64,000 bases of DNA from an uncultured Thermogutta sp. (GTDB taxonomy: Bacteria; Planctomycetota; Planctomycetia; Pirellulales; Thermoguttaceae), in the NCBI GenBank assembly GCA_937128505.1, contig CAKZMM010000102.1:1-64000 (forward strand). The letters run 5' to 3'. How positions within the stretch are numbered: position 1 is the stretch's first letter; each line of letters opens with the position of its first letter. This document shows positions 53,185 to 63,920 of this stretch, piece by piece. The notes beneath the pieces are model-generated. The model had not been told where the DNA came from. It worked only from the letters and a program-made list of their open reading frames with translations, and searched no databases. The position numbers and the translations under genes were made by a program.

Positions 53185-54528
53185 TTAGGCCCCCACCGTT
53201 GCCAACTCCTTTTGGGTCGGTTCAAGGCGAACCTGGGGCTTGGGCCAATGTTTCTCCAGAATGGCCCGTCGGATCCCCGTCTCTGCCGGTTCGAAGCATT
53301 CGGCCAAAATCCGCCAGCAGCGATCCAAGGCTTCGAAGAGGGGAATATTGACTGCTAGATCCATGATCTGCTGTTCGAAAAGATTTCCGTACTTCAAGAG
53401 TTTTTGGTCCCAAGCCGACATTTCGAAGCCCATATCCCGCTTTTCGCGGCTCTCCCGGCAAAGGGCATAAAGCTGAATGCACGCATCGGAAATGGCACGG
53501 TGATCATCCCGAGTTTTCGCATTCACTTGCTGCTTGAGTCGCGACAAAGATCCAAACGGATCGATCCGGCCATTCCGTAAATAGAACTGCCCTTCGGTGA
53601 TGTATCCGGTGTTATCCGGCACGGGATGCGTCACGTCGTCCCCCGGCATGGTCACGCATGCCAAAATAGTGAGTGAACCGGCCCCCTCAAAGTCGACTGC
53701 CTTCTCGTACCGTCGGGCCATTTGGGTATATAAATCGCCGGGATAACCACGGTTTGAGGGAATTTGCTCCATGATGATGGAGATCTCTTTTAAAGCATCC
53801 GCGAAAGCCGTCATATCCGTGAGGAGCACCAGCACCCGATGGCCCTGAAGGCCGAATTGCTCGGCTACCGCAAGGCACAGGTCGGGAATGAGCAGACACT
53901 CCACTACCGGATCCGCCGCCGTATGGATGAACATGATCGCGCGGCCTAACACGCCCCCTTCTTCGAAGCTGCGGCGGAACTTCAGATAATCGTCGTGCCG
54001 CAGCCCCATCCCCCCGAGAACGATGATATCGGCATTAGCCTGAAGACCGATCCGCGCCAAAAGCTCGTTATAGGGTTCCCCGGCCACAGAAAAGATCGGG
54101 ATTTTCTGCCCCTCCACCAAGGAGTTGAAAATATCGATCATCGGAATGCCCGTGTGAATCATTCGATCGGGCATGCGACGCCGCACCGGGTTAACCGGCG
54201 GCGAGCCAATATGGATCATTTCGCCGAGGACATTGCCGCGACCATCGCGAGGTCTGCCGGAGCCATCGAGGACCCGACCCAATAGCGCGTCCGAAAAACA
54301 CACCTGCATGGGCCGATGGAGGAACCGCACTCGGTCGTTATTCCCGATGCCTTGCGAACCGGCAAAGACCTGCAAGGTAACCTGGTGTCCTTCGAGACGG
54401 ATCACCTGAGCATACGATTCGCCGTGGGCCGATTCGATCACCGCCAGCTCATCGTAACCGATGCCGGGAGCGTTCACGGTAACCACATTCCCGGCAATTC
54501 GAGTGATTGTATTGAAGTACTTTCTCAC
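53185..54528 (-). CDS. atpB: V-type ATPase subunit B
   Basis: A 447-aa non-catalytic nucleotide-binding subunit. [13 protein letters not shown], the [20 protein letters not shown] region in place of a full P-loop, and [20 protein letters not shown] are typical. The family signature [15 protein letters not shown] and the downstream [14 protein letters not shown] are present. The start codon is GTG, overlapping the subunit A stop (GTGA). Confidence 0.96.
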   Translation of the reverse strand: MRKYFNTITRIAGNVVTVNAPGIGYDELAVIESAHGESYAQVIRLEGHQVTLQVFAGSQGIGNNDRVRFLHRPMQVCFSDALLGRVLDGSGRPRDGRGNVLGEMIHIGSPPVNPVRRRMPDRMIHTGIPMIDIFNSLVEGQKIPIFSVAGEPYNELLARIGLQANADIIVLGGMGLRHDDYLKFRRSFEEGGVLGRAIMFIHTAADPVVECLLIPDLCLAVAEQFGLQGHRVLVLLTDMTAFADALKEISIIMEQIPSNRGYPGDLYTQMARRYEKAVDFEGAGSLTILACVTMPGDDVTHPVPDNTGYITEGQFYLRNGRIDPFGSLSRLKQQVNAKTRDDHRAISDACIQLYALCRESREKRDMGFEMSAWDQKLLKYGNLFEQQIMDLAVNIPLFEALDRCWRILAECFEPAETGIRRAILEKHWPKPQVRLEPTQKELATVGA

Positions 54529-56297
54529 GGTTTCCGCCCTTTCGTGGCGATGAACTGGTCGATTGCCTTCAAGTATCGGTCGTATTCTTCTGTACCGGCT
54601 GCCGCATAATTCCAGTTGCGGAATAAGTCGGTCATTTCCAAAATCGTTCGGCGTGCTTCCGTTTTATCCCGTAATTGGAAGTCGACATCCACCGCCTCCA
54701 TGATTTTGCGGAACACGTACTTCTGCCGCTCCGCAGGGGTTGCCCCATCCACCTTATCGAAGGCATTCTGCTGCAAGTAGCAATTGTCGAAAAAGTCGGC
54801 TTTGAGGGCAGTTGTGAAATCCTCGACGGAAACCCCCTCTTCGCCGACCACCGTCATCATTTGACGGACTTCGTTTCCTTTGACAAGGAGTCGCCGCATT
54901 TTGGCCATGTCGGCCGCCGGGATAATCCCCGGGTATTTGCTCCAGGAATCCAGCGGGTCGATGGCCGGGTAGCGTCGCGCCTCGCTTCGCGCTCGGGAAA
55001 GCCCATGAAAAGCTCCCACGACTTTGAGGGTAGCTTGGGTCACCGGCTCTTCGAAATTACCCCCGGCGGGGCTGACCGTGCCGCCGATCGTCAGCGAGCC
55101 TATCCGCCCGTCGCGCAGCTCGATTACGCCGGCCCGTTCATAAAATGCGGCGATCCGACTTTCCAAATAGGCCGGAAATGCTTCTTCGCCGGGAATTTCT
55201 TCGAGCCTTCCTGAAAGCTCCCGCATCGCTTGGGCCCAACGGCTGGTGGAGTCGGCCAACAGAAGCACATCGAGCCCCATTTGACGATAGTATTCGCCCA
55301 GCGCTGCCGCCGTGTACACCGACGCCTCGCGAGCTGCCACGGGCATCGCGGATGTATTGACGATGATGATCGTCCGCTCCATCAAGCTGCGGCCAGTGCG
55401 GGGATCAATTAGTTCTGGGAAATCCCGCAAAGTCTCGACGACCTCGCCGGCACGTTCCCCGCAGGCGGCGATGATGACGACGTCGATCTCCGCATGTCGC
55501 GAAGTAATTTGCTGCAACACGGTCTTTCCCGCTCCGAAGGGCCCGGGTATACAATAAGTACCCCCTCGGGCAATCGGGAACATCGAGTCGATGATACGTA
55601 CCCGTGTGATGAGGGGCTCTTCGGGCATGAGGCGTCGCCGGGAAATATTCAGCGGCCGCTTCACCGGCCAACGCTGCTGCATCGTGACTACTCGGCGTTG
55701 ACCCTCGCTGTCAGAAACCACGGCAATTTCGTCTTCGACCGTGTACTCGCCGGCAGCGGCAATTCTCTCTACCACAAATTGCCCCCGCCATGAAAAGGGC
55801 ACCATGATCCGGTGTTCAAAAATCCCTTCGGGAACCGTGCCCAACGTGTCGCCGGGCTCCACGATTTGCCCGACCTTTACCTGCGGGGTGAATCTCCAAC
55901 GACGATCTCGGGACAAACCGTGGATGTAAACGCCCGCTTTGAGAAAATAGCCCACCTGTTTGGCCAGTTCAGGCAGCGGATTTTGCAATCCATCATAGAT
56001 CTGCCCCAATAGCCCCGGCCCTACAACCACCGAGAGCATCTCTTCATGAAGCTCGACTAAGTCTCCGACCCGGAGCCCACGAGTCTCTTCGAAGACTTGA
56101 AGGTCAGCCAGTCGCCCCCGGACACGGATCACTTCACTGAGAAGTCGGGCTCCATCCGAACGGATGCAGTACCCCAGCGAGTTTTGCACGACCCGTCCGT
56201 CGGTTTCTGCCATCACCAAGCTGCCGTCAACACCGATAATCCGAGCCGTCGTGCGTTTTCCGTCTGTTTCCTTCATGGCAGTTGCTGCTGTAATCAT
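54525..56297 (-). CDS. atpA: V-type ATPase catalytic subunit A
   Basis: A 590-aa catalytic subunit. Walker A is [11 protein letters not shown], the Glu/Arg region is [20 protein letters not shown], and [20 protein letters not shown] is the family signature. It includes the long non-homologous insert region of V-type A subunits ([20 protein letters not shown]). The start could be 56297 or the ATG at 56276; neither has a clear ribosome site. It is separated from the DUF2764 gene by 437 nt, a rather large gap inside the operon. Confidence 0.96.
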   Translation of the reverse strand: MITAATAMKETDGKRTTARIIGVDGSLVMAETDGRVVQNSLGYCIRSDGARLLSEVIRVRGRLADLQVFEETRGLRVGDLVELHEEMLSVVVGPGLLGQIYDGLQNPLPELAKQVGYFLKAGVYIHGLSRDRRWRFTPQVKVGQIVEPGDTLGTVPEGIFEHRIMVPFSWRGQFVVERIAAAGEYTVEDEIAVVSDSEGQRRVVTMQQRWPVKRPLNISRRRLMPEEPLITRVRIIDSMFPIARGGTYCIPGPFGAGKTVLQQITSRHAEIDVVIIAACGERAGEVVETLRDFPELIDPRTGRSLMERTIIIVNTSAMPVAAREASVYTAAALGEYYRQMGLDVLLLADSTSRWAQAMRELSGRLEEIPGEEAFPAYLESRIAAFYERAGVIELRDGRIGSLTIGGTVSPAGGNFEEPVTQATLKVVGAFHGLSRARSEARRYPAIDPLDSWSKYPGIIPAADMAKMRRLLVKGNEVRQMMTVVGEEGVSVEDFTTALKADFFDNCYLQQNAFDKVDGATPAERQKYVFRKIMEAVDVDFQLRDKTEARRTILEMTDLFRNWNYAAAGTEEYDRYLKAIDQFIATKGRKP

Positions 56298-56734
56298 CAG
56301 ATTTCGAACGGCCTAGGCCAACTCTCTATGCGCCGGTTGCGGGAAATTGCCAAGGTTTTGCTACCTGAAATCAAAATGCCCGTCAAATGCTTGGATGCTA
56401 ATGCCATTCGGTGGAATTCGGATTCCACATCCTCACGCTGAGCCTGACTTTAAAGTCGATCGTCGGTCACAAAGTTGCTGTTAATCCTCAGGATTGATGC
56501 AAACTTAAAAGCCGAGACTTTGTTCGAAAAGACAAACTTTAAGTTTTTCCTAAAAATAATAACCTCTACCGAAAGCGGCTCTCTGATGTCTAAAAAACCT
56601 CGAACACCCGCAAACTTCGATACCGGCACGCTCAATCACCGGTGCAAGCCCCCGCGATAGGCTCGACGCAGTTTCCCGGTTCCTTTTGGGTCCAATGGCT
56701 CCGGCGACATCCGCCTTGGCCACAGCGACGCCAG
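56298..56734. other. Gap between V-ATPase C-like and A genes
   Basis: This 437-nt gap inside an otherwise tight operon holds no supported gene. It may carry a second promoter for A-B-D-I-K; none is obvious. Confidence 0.4.
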
Positions 56735-57454
56735 CTAGGTTCTACTGACTTCCTGGGGTCTTTCCTCCTGCGGTGCGGTGCGAAGCCACTGCTGCAAGAG
56801 CATCAACCGCACGGTGTAGGCTGCCAGCTCATCTTCTGCAAAAGAGAACCAGCGATCATGGGCCTCCAGCCAATCCCAACGGCCGCGAATTACGGCCCGG
56901 AGGCCGTTCAACGGATTCGGCGCCGCTGCCCATTCGCCGATGATTTCGGAAAAATCATCCGAAGGATCCGCCAAATCGGTCGCTACCAAGTACCCCAATT
57001 CCTCCAGACCTAAACGCTTGGCCCGCGTAGATGCTAGTGCATTCCGTAGCCCCACCTCGAAGCGAACCCAACCATGCAAAAAAGGGCTTTGCAATTCTTC
57101 GGCAACTCGGGCTGCGTAACGAAAATAGCTTTCCCAGAGTGCATCCGCCTCGATGACCCGAACCTGAGTTTCCGATGCGCCGAATTCTGGGGCTCTGAGG
57201 TACTCCGGGAGTGGTACCTCGTTTCGCACTTGCGGCACACTTAAGATAGCCGGCTCCACCTCGCGCAGCTCACCGGCCAAAAATGCCTCTCGCTGGAGCA
57301 AATCATCCAGCAGGACGACCGTGCCGACAAGTTTTGCTCGGGGCCCTTGGGCACCGACAAGATCGACGAGCTCGGCCAGACCGATCGGGGGCGAACTTCC
57401 CAACTTACCCAATGCCGGTAGCGAGGTAATTACAAAATACCGATCAAGGCCCAT
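56735..57454 (-). CDS. V-type ATPase C-like subunit (DUF2764)
   Basis: A 239-aa DUF2764 protein, which in chlamydial, spirochaetal and Bacteroidetes V-ATPase operons takes the position of subunit C between E and A. The start GLDRYFVITSLPALGKLGSS (Y-x-x-T-S-L-P), the segment FLHGWVRFEVGLRNALASTR and the C-terminal LEAHDRWFSFAEDELAAYTV match the family. It probably joins the stalk to the membrane part. Confidence 0.85.
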   Translation of the reverse strand: MGLDRYFVITSLPALGKLGSSPPIGLAELVDLVGAQGPRAKLVGTVVLLDDLLQREAFLAGELREVEPAILSVPQVRNEVPLPEYLRAPEFGASETQVRVIEADALWESYFRYAARVAEELQSPFLHGWVRFEVGLRNALASTRAKRLGLEELGYLVATDLADPSDDFSEIIGEWAAAPNPLNGLRAVIRGRWDWLEAHDRWFSFAEDELAAYTVRLMLLQQWLRTAPQEERPQEVSRT

Positions 57455-57622
57455 TTACTGCACCTGACCAAAGCCCTCATGGCCAATTCGGCAACGAACA
57501 ATCGCACTCCCAATCTCATGGCAACGCGATGCCCTCGCCCCCCATGAGCTTAATCAATGCGAAGATGCTGCCTTAGCTAAGCTTCCCTTTCGGTGCTGCG
57601 AATCGGAGCTGTGGCTTGCATA

Positions 57623-58261
57623 CTAAACGCGGACCGCATGCTCCACCTGAGCGGCGGAGAGAACTAGTTTTTGAATCTCCGGAGTTACCATCTCCGATAG
57701 GATTTGTACCACCGCCTCAGGCGTGATCTCGACCGACCCATCCGTAATCTGATACTCGAAGCCCGCAGATTTCAGCGCCCCCCGTAACTCCACCGATAGC
57801 CCAGCCTCTTGTGCTTCCGAGTACAGAGAGTTCAACACCCAATGCGTCAACCGATGCCGGGTAGCATCCGAGACATTTAAAATAAAGGGCCTTTTCTCGG
57901 AATCTGCCGACACATATTGATGGACTAGGTCCTCGATTAAGCGCTTGAGGAACTCTGGGTCATTCAGGCGTTCGGTCGCCCCACGGTTCAGAATCTGGTT
58001 CACCGCTTGATTAAGGGCCTCACTCAAGCGGGCTATGGCATCTCGCGCTGCCAGTTTCAATTCTGTTTGTGCTCTCGCCAAGATCTTTTCGCGTTGGGCC
58101 TCAGCGTCAGCAAGAATCTGCTGGGCTTTGGCCTCCGCTTCGCGGAGAATTTCCGCAGCCTTTTCTTCGGCCTCGCGACGTATTTGCTCAGCTAACCGTT
58201 GTCCCGCTTCCAAACCATCGGCTCGAAGGCGGTTGACAAATGATTCCAAGGTGCTTGCCAT
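57623..58261 (-). CDS. atpE: V-type ATPase subunit E (peripheral stalk)
   Basis: A 212-aa subunit E. The N-terminal half is a long charged coiled coil (IRREAEEKAAEILREAEAKA and more), typical of the peripheral stalk. The C-terminal half (EFLKRLIEDLVHQYV...FEYQITDGSVEITPEAVVQI) is the globular part. The ATG at 58261 has GAGGG 7 nt upstream. First gene of the operon; its promoter should lie in 58262-58500. Confidence 0.9.
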   Translation of the reverse strand: MASTLESFVNRLRADGLEAGQRLAEQIRREAEEKAAEILREAEAKAQQILADAEAQREKILARAQTELKLAARDAIARLSEALNQAVNQILNRGATERLNDPEFLKRLIEDLVHQYVSADSEKRPFILNVSDATRHRLTHWVLNSLYSEAQEAGLSVELRGALKSAGFEYQITDGSVEITPEAVVQILSEMVTPEIQKLVLSAAQVEHAVRV

Positions 58262-59320
58262 CAATCTTCCCTCAAATTAACAAATGACCGGCTTTCCAAA
58301 AGCTAGCACTAGCTCGATGATTTTATCCCTTTAAGGCTTTTGTAATACGGCAAGATTTAAGACCGCGGTCTATTGTCGGTAAAAAATAGGTGATAAATCA
58401 CTGAAAATGGATGGAAATTCCTTACTTCATCAATTTTTAGCTGCTGTCTTCAGAATTCTAGGACCTAAACCAATGAATCGCTTTGAAACTTTGCGTCAGT
58501 TTATCAGAAACCTACTAAACCGTTAATGCCAGTGATTGAAAGAGGCCCAATTATTTAAACCTATGGAATTCGAAGCCGTGGTGCCTTAATCCCGAATTGT
58601 GAAGATCCGGAACATCTATGTAGCGAAAGATTGTCGGAATTTGGATATTTGATTAGCTGTTTCAGAGAAGACTTAACACACTTGCCAAGCAATTTCGCGA
58701 ATGCACACCCTTCCTCGGCTCTAGGCGAGAAGCCGACCGCAAAGTTATTAGTAAACTCCGTAGCCACGGAACAATCCTCAGAAGTTCCGAAAAGGCGAAA
58801 GATGCGAATTTGACAACTCTACCCAAAACTCCTATTTTCAAGAAGTTTCACATATATCTCGCCTCAATGATCTGGAAACCACCACTCATCCAGATTCAAT
58901 CAAGCCGCCTTTAACACCTCGTTCATCAAAAGTAGTTACATACGTAAAGCTGTGTACCCTATTCAAACAAGCCATCTTATTGGCTATCGACGATTGACAA
59001 AGATTTACTGGGTTACCATATGGCGGACCAGCCCCAGTAGGATCGCTTCGCCGCAAAACCTAGGTGCTCTTTCAATTGCCCTCATTCCTGTTCACCATCT
59101 TTTCTATGTCCCCCATCTTTACCAGCAAAACGTCTTTTTAACACACTCGCTGCGGCACCCGCTTGCAACGCTGCGCCCCCCGGTTTCGGGCAAGGTTGAT
59201 TTTTAATAGGTGAGAGTATTTTGACTAAAGCATTTGCCTGATGTGGATACGGAAGAGCTATTACCTCCAGCGAACCCCTGTAGCACGGGGTCACGATGCC
59301 GATAAGGACCCAAAACGGAT
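58262..59320. other. Intergenic region between dgkA and the V-ATPase operon
   Basis: About 1.06 kb, A/T-rich, with no supported gene on either strand. It should hold the V-ATPase promoter. No repeats or CRISPR-like spacing were found. Confidence 0.45.
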
Positions 59321-59719
59321 CTAGAGAAGCTGGGGCCAAAAAAGATTAAACAGAAATAAAAACCCACCAATCGCGGCGGACCCAAGGGCAGCCATAAGAA
59401 CCGCTCCGCTGCCGATGTCTAAGGCATCTCGGATGCCGGAGTGCTCCTGATCGCTTACCGCCCGACTCAGGTGCTCCAATGCACTGTTGAACATTTCCGC
59501 CGTTAAAACCACGGTGACACACAAACCCACGATCAGCCACTCGGCGAACGAGATGCGGAAGATCACACCGCAAACCGCCACCGCAGCCACAAAAGCGAAA
59601 TGGACAAGAAAACTCGATTGCCCCCGGATCCCAATCGCCAGGCCGCGAAAAGCATCGGCAAACTTTCGAGCCCAAGATCGCTCCAATCGCTTCGTCCGAT
59701 TCGCTGCCGGCGACTCCAC
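59321..59719 (-). CDS. dgkA: Diacylglycerol/undecaprenol kinase (DgkA family)
   Basis: A 132-aa integral membrane kinase with three helices. SFLVHFAFVAAVAVCGVIFR and the catalytic AEMFNSALEHLSRAVSDQEH (Glu, Asn, Glu) followed by IRDALDIGSGAVLMAAL match the family, though Asp-Ile-Gly replaces the common K-D-x-A-G-A pattern. It phosphorylates diacylglycerol or undecaprenol. The GTG at 59719 has AGGAG 8 nt upstream and is preferred to the GTG at 59728, which overlaps that site. Confidence 0.88.
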   Translation of the reverse strand: MESPAANRTKRLERSWARKFADAFRGLAIGIRGQSSFLVHFAFVAAVAVCGVIFRISFAEWLIVGLCVTVVLTAEMFNSALEHLSRAVSDQEHSGIRDALDIGSGAVLMAALGSAAIGGFLFLFNLFWPQLL

Positions 59720-59842
59720 AGTCCTCACTCCTCAAGCAGAGCTTCCGCCCATGATCCACAATATTCCTGCTAGGATCGCTCAAGTCTTCCGCTCACTTAA
59801 ACTGACATCCATTGAGAAAAACCGCCTAATATTTAACTAAAA

Positions 59843-59980
59843 ATCACGTGATAAAGAGGCACAAACATCACCTAAAAAGAGTGCGTAAGCATCACCTAAT
59901 AAAACATAGGACACGCAATCATCACGGAAGCGAACTTAGAACACATAATTATCATCGAGCTTAGGACACGTAATTATCCT
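59843..59980. repeat. 24/30-bp quasi-tandem repeat, six units
   Basis: ATCAC/ATCAT/ATCCT cores recur at 59843, 59867, 59891, 59921, 59951 and 59975, giving periods of 24, 24, 30, 30 and 24 nt. Units share ATCACCTAA at the left and ACACGYAATT-like ends on the right. Alternation of 24 and 30 differs from CRISPR geometry. Confidence 0.5.
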
Positions 59981-60163
59981 GTAACCAAAATAATAGTAGA
60001 AGAACAATTCAAATCCGCTTACGAAGCCCTCTACTCGATTGGGCCCCAGGGTTCAAAAGGCCCCTAACATTTGCCCGCACACTTCGCGGCTAAGCCGGAT
60101 AGCTCACGGAAGGAAACCGCACATTCCCAAAAGCCGTGCCGTGTTTTGCTCGATCATTCTTCT

Positions 60164-60209
60164 TGTTATTTGAGGTTTTTGGGGGGTGTTATTCAAGGTT
60201 TTTGGGGGG
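60164..60209. repeat. 23-bp tandem duplication with G6 runs
   Basis: TGTTATTYRAGGTTTTTGGG followed by GGG occurs at 60164-60186 and 60187-60209 with two mismatches. It lies directly downstream of the lptD-like stop (minus strand) and may affect transcript termination there. Confidence 0.6.
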
Positions 60210-60221
60210 CACATCACACGG

Positions 60222-63200
60222 CTATTCTAGCCCGTAGGCACCGGCTGGCGGGATTTGCGCTCCACCGACCCGCCCCAAACGCGCCCGAGGCAAGAAGCGT
60301 GGTTCCACAGCAAAGCCGATCCCCCAGTTATCCCGGCTGGCATCGACACTCACCCCCAGGCTAACCAAAAGCGATTCGCCGATCCGTGTCACCGACAAAT
60401 TCTGCCCGATATTCCCTCCGTCGGCCAAATCAAACGAAATGCTAAGAGAAGACAACCATTTCGGACTCATCCGATAATTGAAGGCAAGGGCAAGAACCGT
60501 GCTGCTGATCGGCCCCTCCAGCATATGAATGCCCGCATAAAGACTGCCATTAGGCGGCCGGTCCAGCGTACTGCCCACCACTACGACCCGTTGGCCCTCG
60601 GGGAAAAAGTCGAACTGACCCTCGGAAAGTACGCAGAGCCGATTGCCAAGTTGCCAGCGCAGATCATACTCCAAAAGCCCGACCCACTCGCCAAAATTGT
60701 CGCGGTCATCTTTTGGGAAAAGGCTCAGTTGCGTATCCAAAATGAGCCAGTCGATAATCCTCCGGGCCTCGGGGGCCCCGCGCTTGGTTTGCCACCGATG
60801 TCGCATGCCAACACGCAGGATCATGAGGTCATCGGCGATCTCGGGGACTGGCGCGGTCACCCAGCCGGCCATTCCTGACCGCAAGGCGTAGAAACGTTCG
60901 TCCAGTTGCGGCAACCCGAAAGTCGGCGGAAAACGACGGCGGAACGACTCGATCGCATCATCATCCAGCGGATCATAGAGCGGAAGTTGCCGAAGCTCCC
61001 GATTGGCTTCCGCATACAAGAACTCGCCTTCCAAAAGCACCTTGTGGGAAAGCCCGTGCAGGTTCCAAAGTTGGCTCTCGAAAAAAGGATCCACCCGCCA
61101 GAGTGGCAAACTCAACCGGACACCTACTTGACCAAAGGCTCGCTGAAGATCCTCGCCCGTACGATCTTCGCCCCAATGCCCCAATTCGCCCATGGCATAA
61201 GGCACGCATTTAAAAGGCCCAAGCTGGAGGGGGAAATCAATCTCATGTCGGCTCAAAAGCCGTTCACCATCGCGTTGCCCCAGAGGCGTGACCCCGTCGG
61301 AGGTTTCCCAATCCCGATATGCAAATTGAGGCGAGATGTCCTCGGGCACCGTCGTTGTCCGCAGTCGCGCAAAACCCAAACTTGTGCGTTCGTACCATGT
61401 CAGCCGCTGGCCTAAAATAGGCTGCCCAAGCCAAAAATGATCCAGCCGTGGCAACCAATCGGTCTGCGTGAAGAAGTTATTGACCCGGTAATCGACGGCA
61501 AGATTAAGCGAACGGTTTTCGGAAAGGCGTTTAAGTTCCAGCCCGGTGGTCCAGTCTTTCAGCTCGTCCCACTCGCGTTCGAAGTATTGTTCGAGAAAGT
61601 TGCGGTCGCTAATCCACGCTGCTTCCGCCGTCAGTTGCCAATCCCCGGGCAGAAGCTGCCGATGCTGCCAGAGGACTCGCCACCGATAATCTTTTTCCGG
61701 CGCGATACTCCGTCGCCCTAGTCCCAAGTTATCCAGACCGTCGTCTTGTATCCCCCAAAAGTCGACTAATCCGGTAACCGGACCTACAAGACCCAGAAAA
61801 TTTTCACCCCGATATGTGAAACTAGTTCCGTGGCCCAAGCCGCGTTCGCTCATCGGATCTACGCTCAACTCCCACCGGCTGCCCGGAGGTCGATTGCGGA
61901 TCCCCAATAGTTCATACATGTCCCAATCCGTTAAGACTTGAACCCCAAAAACTTCGTCGTTTTTCAATCGAAATCGACGGATCAGAAAGCTGGGTTCTTC
62001 CAGATCCGTGGCTAGATTCGGCCAAAAGAAAATGGGCAGAGGGCCAAAAAAAATCCAGTTATCTCGCGCAAGAAGCTCTCTTCTCGTCTCAGTGAGCGGT
62101 TGACCGGTTTCGGGATCAAGTATCAATTGACCGGTAAAAGGATCCACTAAGAGTTCCTGGCTTTGCTCTAGCTCCAACCGGCCTGATTGCAGCCGATAAC
62201 CCGGAAAACCCATACGGCTGGAGGTCACAAAAGCATTTTCCGCAACGAACCGATCCCGCCCCAATTGACGGAGGACTCGGGCGCGAATCCGCAGCAAACC
62301 CTCATAGTCGGGTATGGGAGTAAGCACTTCTCCTTCGACGATTAGTCCAACCCGGCGTTTTACGTCGTAGTACATTTGCTGGGCATAAACTACCCTCTCG
62401 CCTTCCCGAAAGACGATATTGCCCTCCATGTAAATTTCGATGGCGGTATCTTCTCCAAGCGGAATCTGTCCCGTGAGATCCGGTTGTTCCACCCCCGTTG
62501 CCCAAATGACCATTCGGTCCGTGGCCAAATCGATCACGTCAGGTTGCCAGGGACCGATGCCTACCCCGCTACTAATGATCAGATTCACGCCCGAGCTAAC
62601 CAACCCAATCCATTGACCGGTGGCTTCATCGCGCCGCCACAAGAATTGCACCGGCACATCACTTCGGGGAAAAACACTAAGCCTCAAAGGCCGGGCCGCA
62701 CGTGTTTGCGCGGCTTCCTCGGGCGAAGAAGCCGGGCTAACCATCTCTCCGTGACCCGCCGGAGCATTCCGGGTCGCCGAGGTCAACGTTGAGGCATTTG
62801 CCGCCCGAGGCGGCTCCATCCACCGCTGGAGTGCTCCCACAGGTCGGACGACATTCTCCGACCACCGCTCGCGGGCAGTCAAAGCCCGCTGATATAAGGC
62901 ATGGTCCTGATCAGTGGTGGCGCCAATCGTCGCGGGCCGCATTTCCACACCGGCAACAGTTTCGTAAACATGTTCCCACTGTGTATCGCTCACGCTAGTC
63001 CATCGGTTCCCGACTTTTTGGCGGACATTCACTTGCTCCTCAAAGTAGATATGCACCTGGTCGGGACGAAAGTCCCCCGCATGTCGTCGGTATACCCAAG
63101 CAACACCCTGCGCCGCTGTGACCTGATGTTCCCCCTGAATCAGCGTGACCCCGCCGCGCAGAATCCATACCTCGCTCGCTCCCTCCGACCACCAACTGGC

Positions 63201-63920
63201 ATGCGCCGCAGAGACGGTTATCGCCTCCAGCCGACTGACCCGCGGTAGCACCAGGTGACTTTGTGCCTGGCTAAAGGCACGATTCGGCGCGGAAATTACG
63301 CCGATGAAGAGGATCGCACAAAAAAGAAACCATCGAGCAAGCCGGCAGCAGCAAAGGGAGGTAGCCCAGCGACGGTGTTTGGGAAGAGCGAAACGAGTAC
63401 GAGGTTCTGAAACTTCGAATTTTTCAAATTTGCCGCTTCCACCACGACGCTCGGGTAATGGCTCGGTAAACAGCGCGGTACGCTTGGTCGAGAATCCCCA
63501 ATGAGGCGTAGACAATCTCCGACCAAGCGTTGTTTGTGCCAAAAGGTTCGGCTTAAGTTTGTTCCTTAACGGCCAAAAGTTGCCTGCGCTCCCCGGGACT
63601 GAAATGGCGGATCCATGCCCCCAGGGATTCCTTTGCCCGAAAGAATCCTCCGTGTCATAGCTAGCCTCTAGGGTCCAGAGGTGGTTTATAGGTCGATCCG
63701 TGATTTCACTTGAATTCTCCGCCTGATCTGCCGAGGTTTGGCCCGGCAAGTAAACTTGGGCCTCATGTGAGCATGTGCCGAAAGTAATTCGTGGGACACA
63801 CTTCGATTCGGAGCCCGCAAGGGGAAGATCCGGCCCCCGCGCTGTTGGCGGCTCAAAACTCGAGCCATTCGTGGCCAATCTCCCGTCGGAATTTGCGCAA
63901 AACAAGTCAGGGGCCAACAA
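60222..63920 (-). CDS. lptD: LptD/OstA-like outer-membrane protein
   Basis: An up to 1232-aa protein. A signal-like segment (LARWFLFCAILFIGVISAPN, then AFSQAQ) sits at about residues 194-220. An OstA-like periplasmic part with YAQQMYYDVKRRVGLIVEGE follows, then FVTSSRMGFPGYRLQSGRLE and RDNWIFFGPLPIFFWPNLAT, a hallmark of LptD-like proteins. The rest is a beta-barrel ending in aromatic residues. LptD inserts lipopolysaccharide into the outer membrane; here the cargo is unknown. The roughly 190 residues before the signal segment are probably not translated, and a TTG near 63505 is one candidate start. Confidence 0.8.
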   Translation of the reverse strand: MLAPDLFCANSDGRLATNGSSFEPPTARGPDLPLAGSESKCVPRITFGTCSHEAQVYLPGQTSADQAENSSEITDRPINHLWTLEASYDTEDSFGQRNPWGHGSAISVPGSAGNFWPLRNKLKPNLLAQTTLGRRLSTPHWGFSTKRTALFTEPLPERRGGSGKFEKFEVSEPRTRFALPKHRRWATSLCCCRLARWFLFCAILFIGVISAPNRAFSQAQSHLVLPRVSRLEAITVSAAHASWWSEGASEVWILRGGVTLIQGEHQVTAAQGVAWVYRRHAGDFRPDQVHIYFEEQVNVRQKVGNRWTSVSDTQWEHVYETVAGVEMRPATIGATTDQDHALYQRALTARERWSENVVRPVGALQRWMEPPRAANASTLTSATRNAPAGHGEMVSPASSPEEAAQTRAARPLRLSVFPRSDVPVQFLWRRDEATGQWIGLVSSGVNLIISSGVGIGPWQPDVIDLATDRMVIWATGVEQPDLTGQIPLGEDTAIEIYMEGNIVFREGERVVYAQQMYYDVKRRVGLIVEGEVLTPIPDYEGLLRIRARVLRQLGRDRFVAENAFVTSSRMGFPGYRLQSGRLELEQSQELLVDPFTGQLILDPETGQPLTETRRELLARDNWIFFGPLPIFFWPNLATDLEEPSFLIRRFRLKNDEVFGVQVLTDWDMYELLGIRNRPPGSRWELSVDPMSERGLGHGTSFTYRGENFLGLVGPVTGLVDFWGIQDDGLDNLGLGRRSIAPEKDYRWRVLWQHRQLLPGDWQLTAEAAWISDRNFLEQYFEREWDELKDWTTGLELKRLSENRSLNLAVDYRVNNFFTQTDWLPRLDHFWLGQPILGQRLTWYERTSLGFARLRTTTVPEDISPQFAYRDWETSDGVTPLGQRDGERLLSRHEIDFPLQLGPFKCVPYAMGELGHWGEDRTGEDLQRAFGQVGVRLSLPLWRVDPFFESQLWNLHGLSHKVLLEGEFLYAEANRELRQLPLYDPLDDDAIESFRRRFPPTFGLPQLDERFYALRSGMAGWVTAPVPEIADDLMILRVGMRHRWQTKRGAPEARRIIDWLILDTQLSLFPKDDRDNFGEWVGLLEYDLRWQLGNRLCVLSEGQFDFFPEGQRVVVVGSTLDRPPNGSLYAGIHMLEGPISSTVLALAFNYRMSPKWLSSLSISFDLADGGNIGQNLSVTRIGESLLVSLGVSVDASRDNWGIGFAVEPRFLPRARLGRVGGAQIPPAGAYGLE

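Larger units (their letters stand above)
59720..60221. other. Repeat-bearing spacer between lptD-like gene and dgkA
   Basis: About 500 nt, A/T-rich. It contains a quasi-tandem repeat of six units (59843-59980) and a 23-bp duplication (60164-60209). No gene is supported. Confidence 0.5.
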
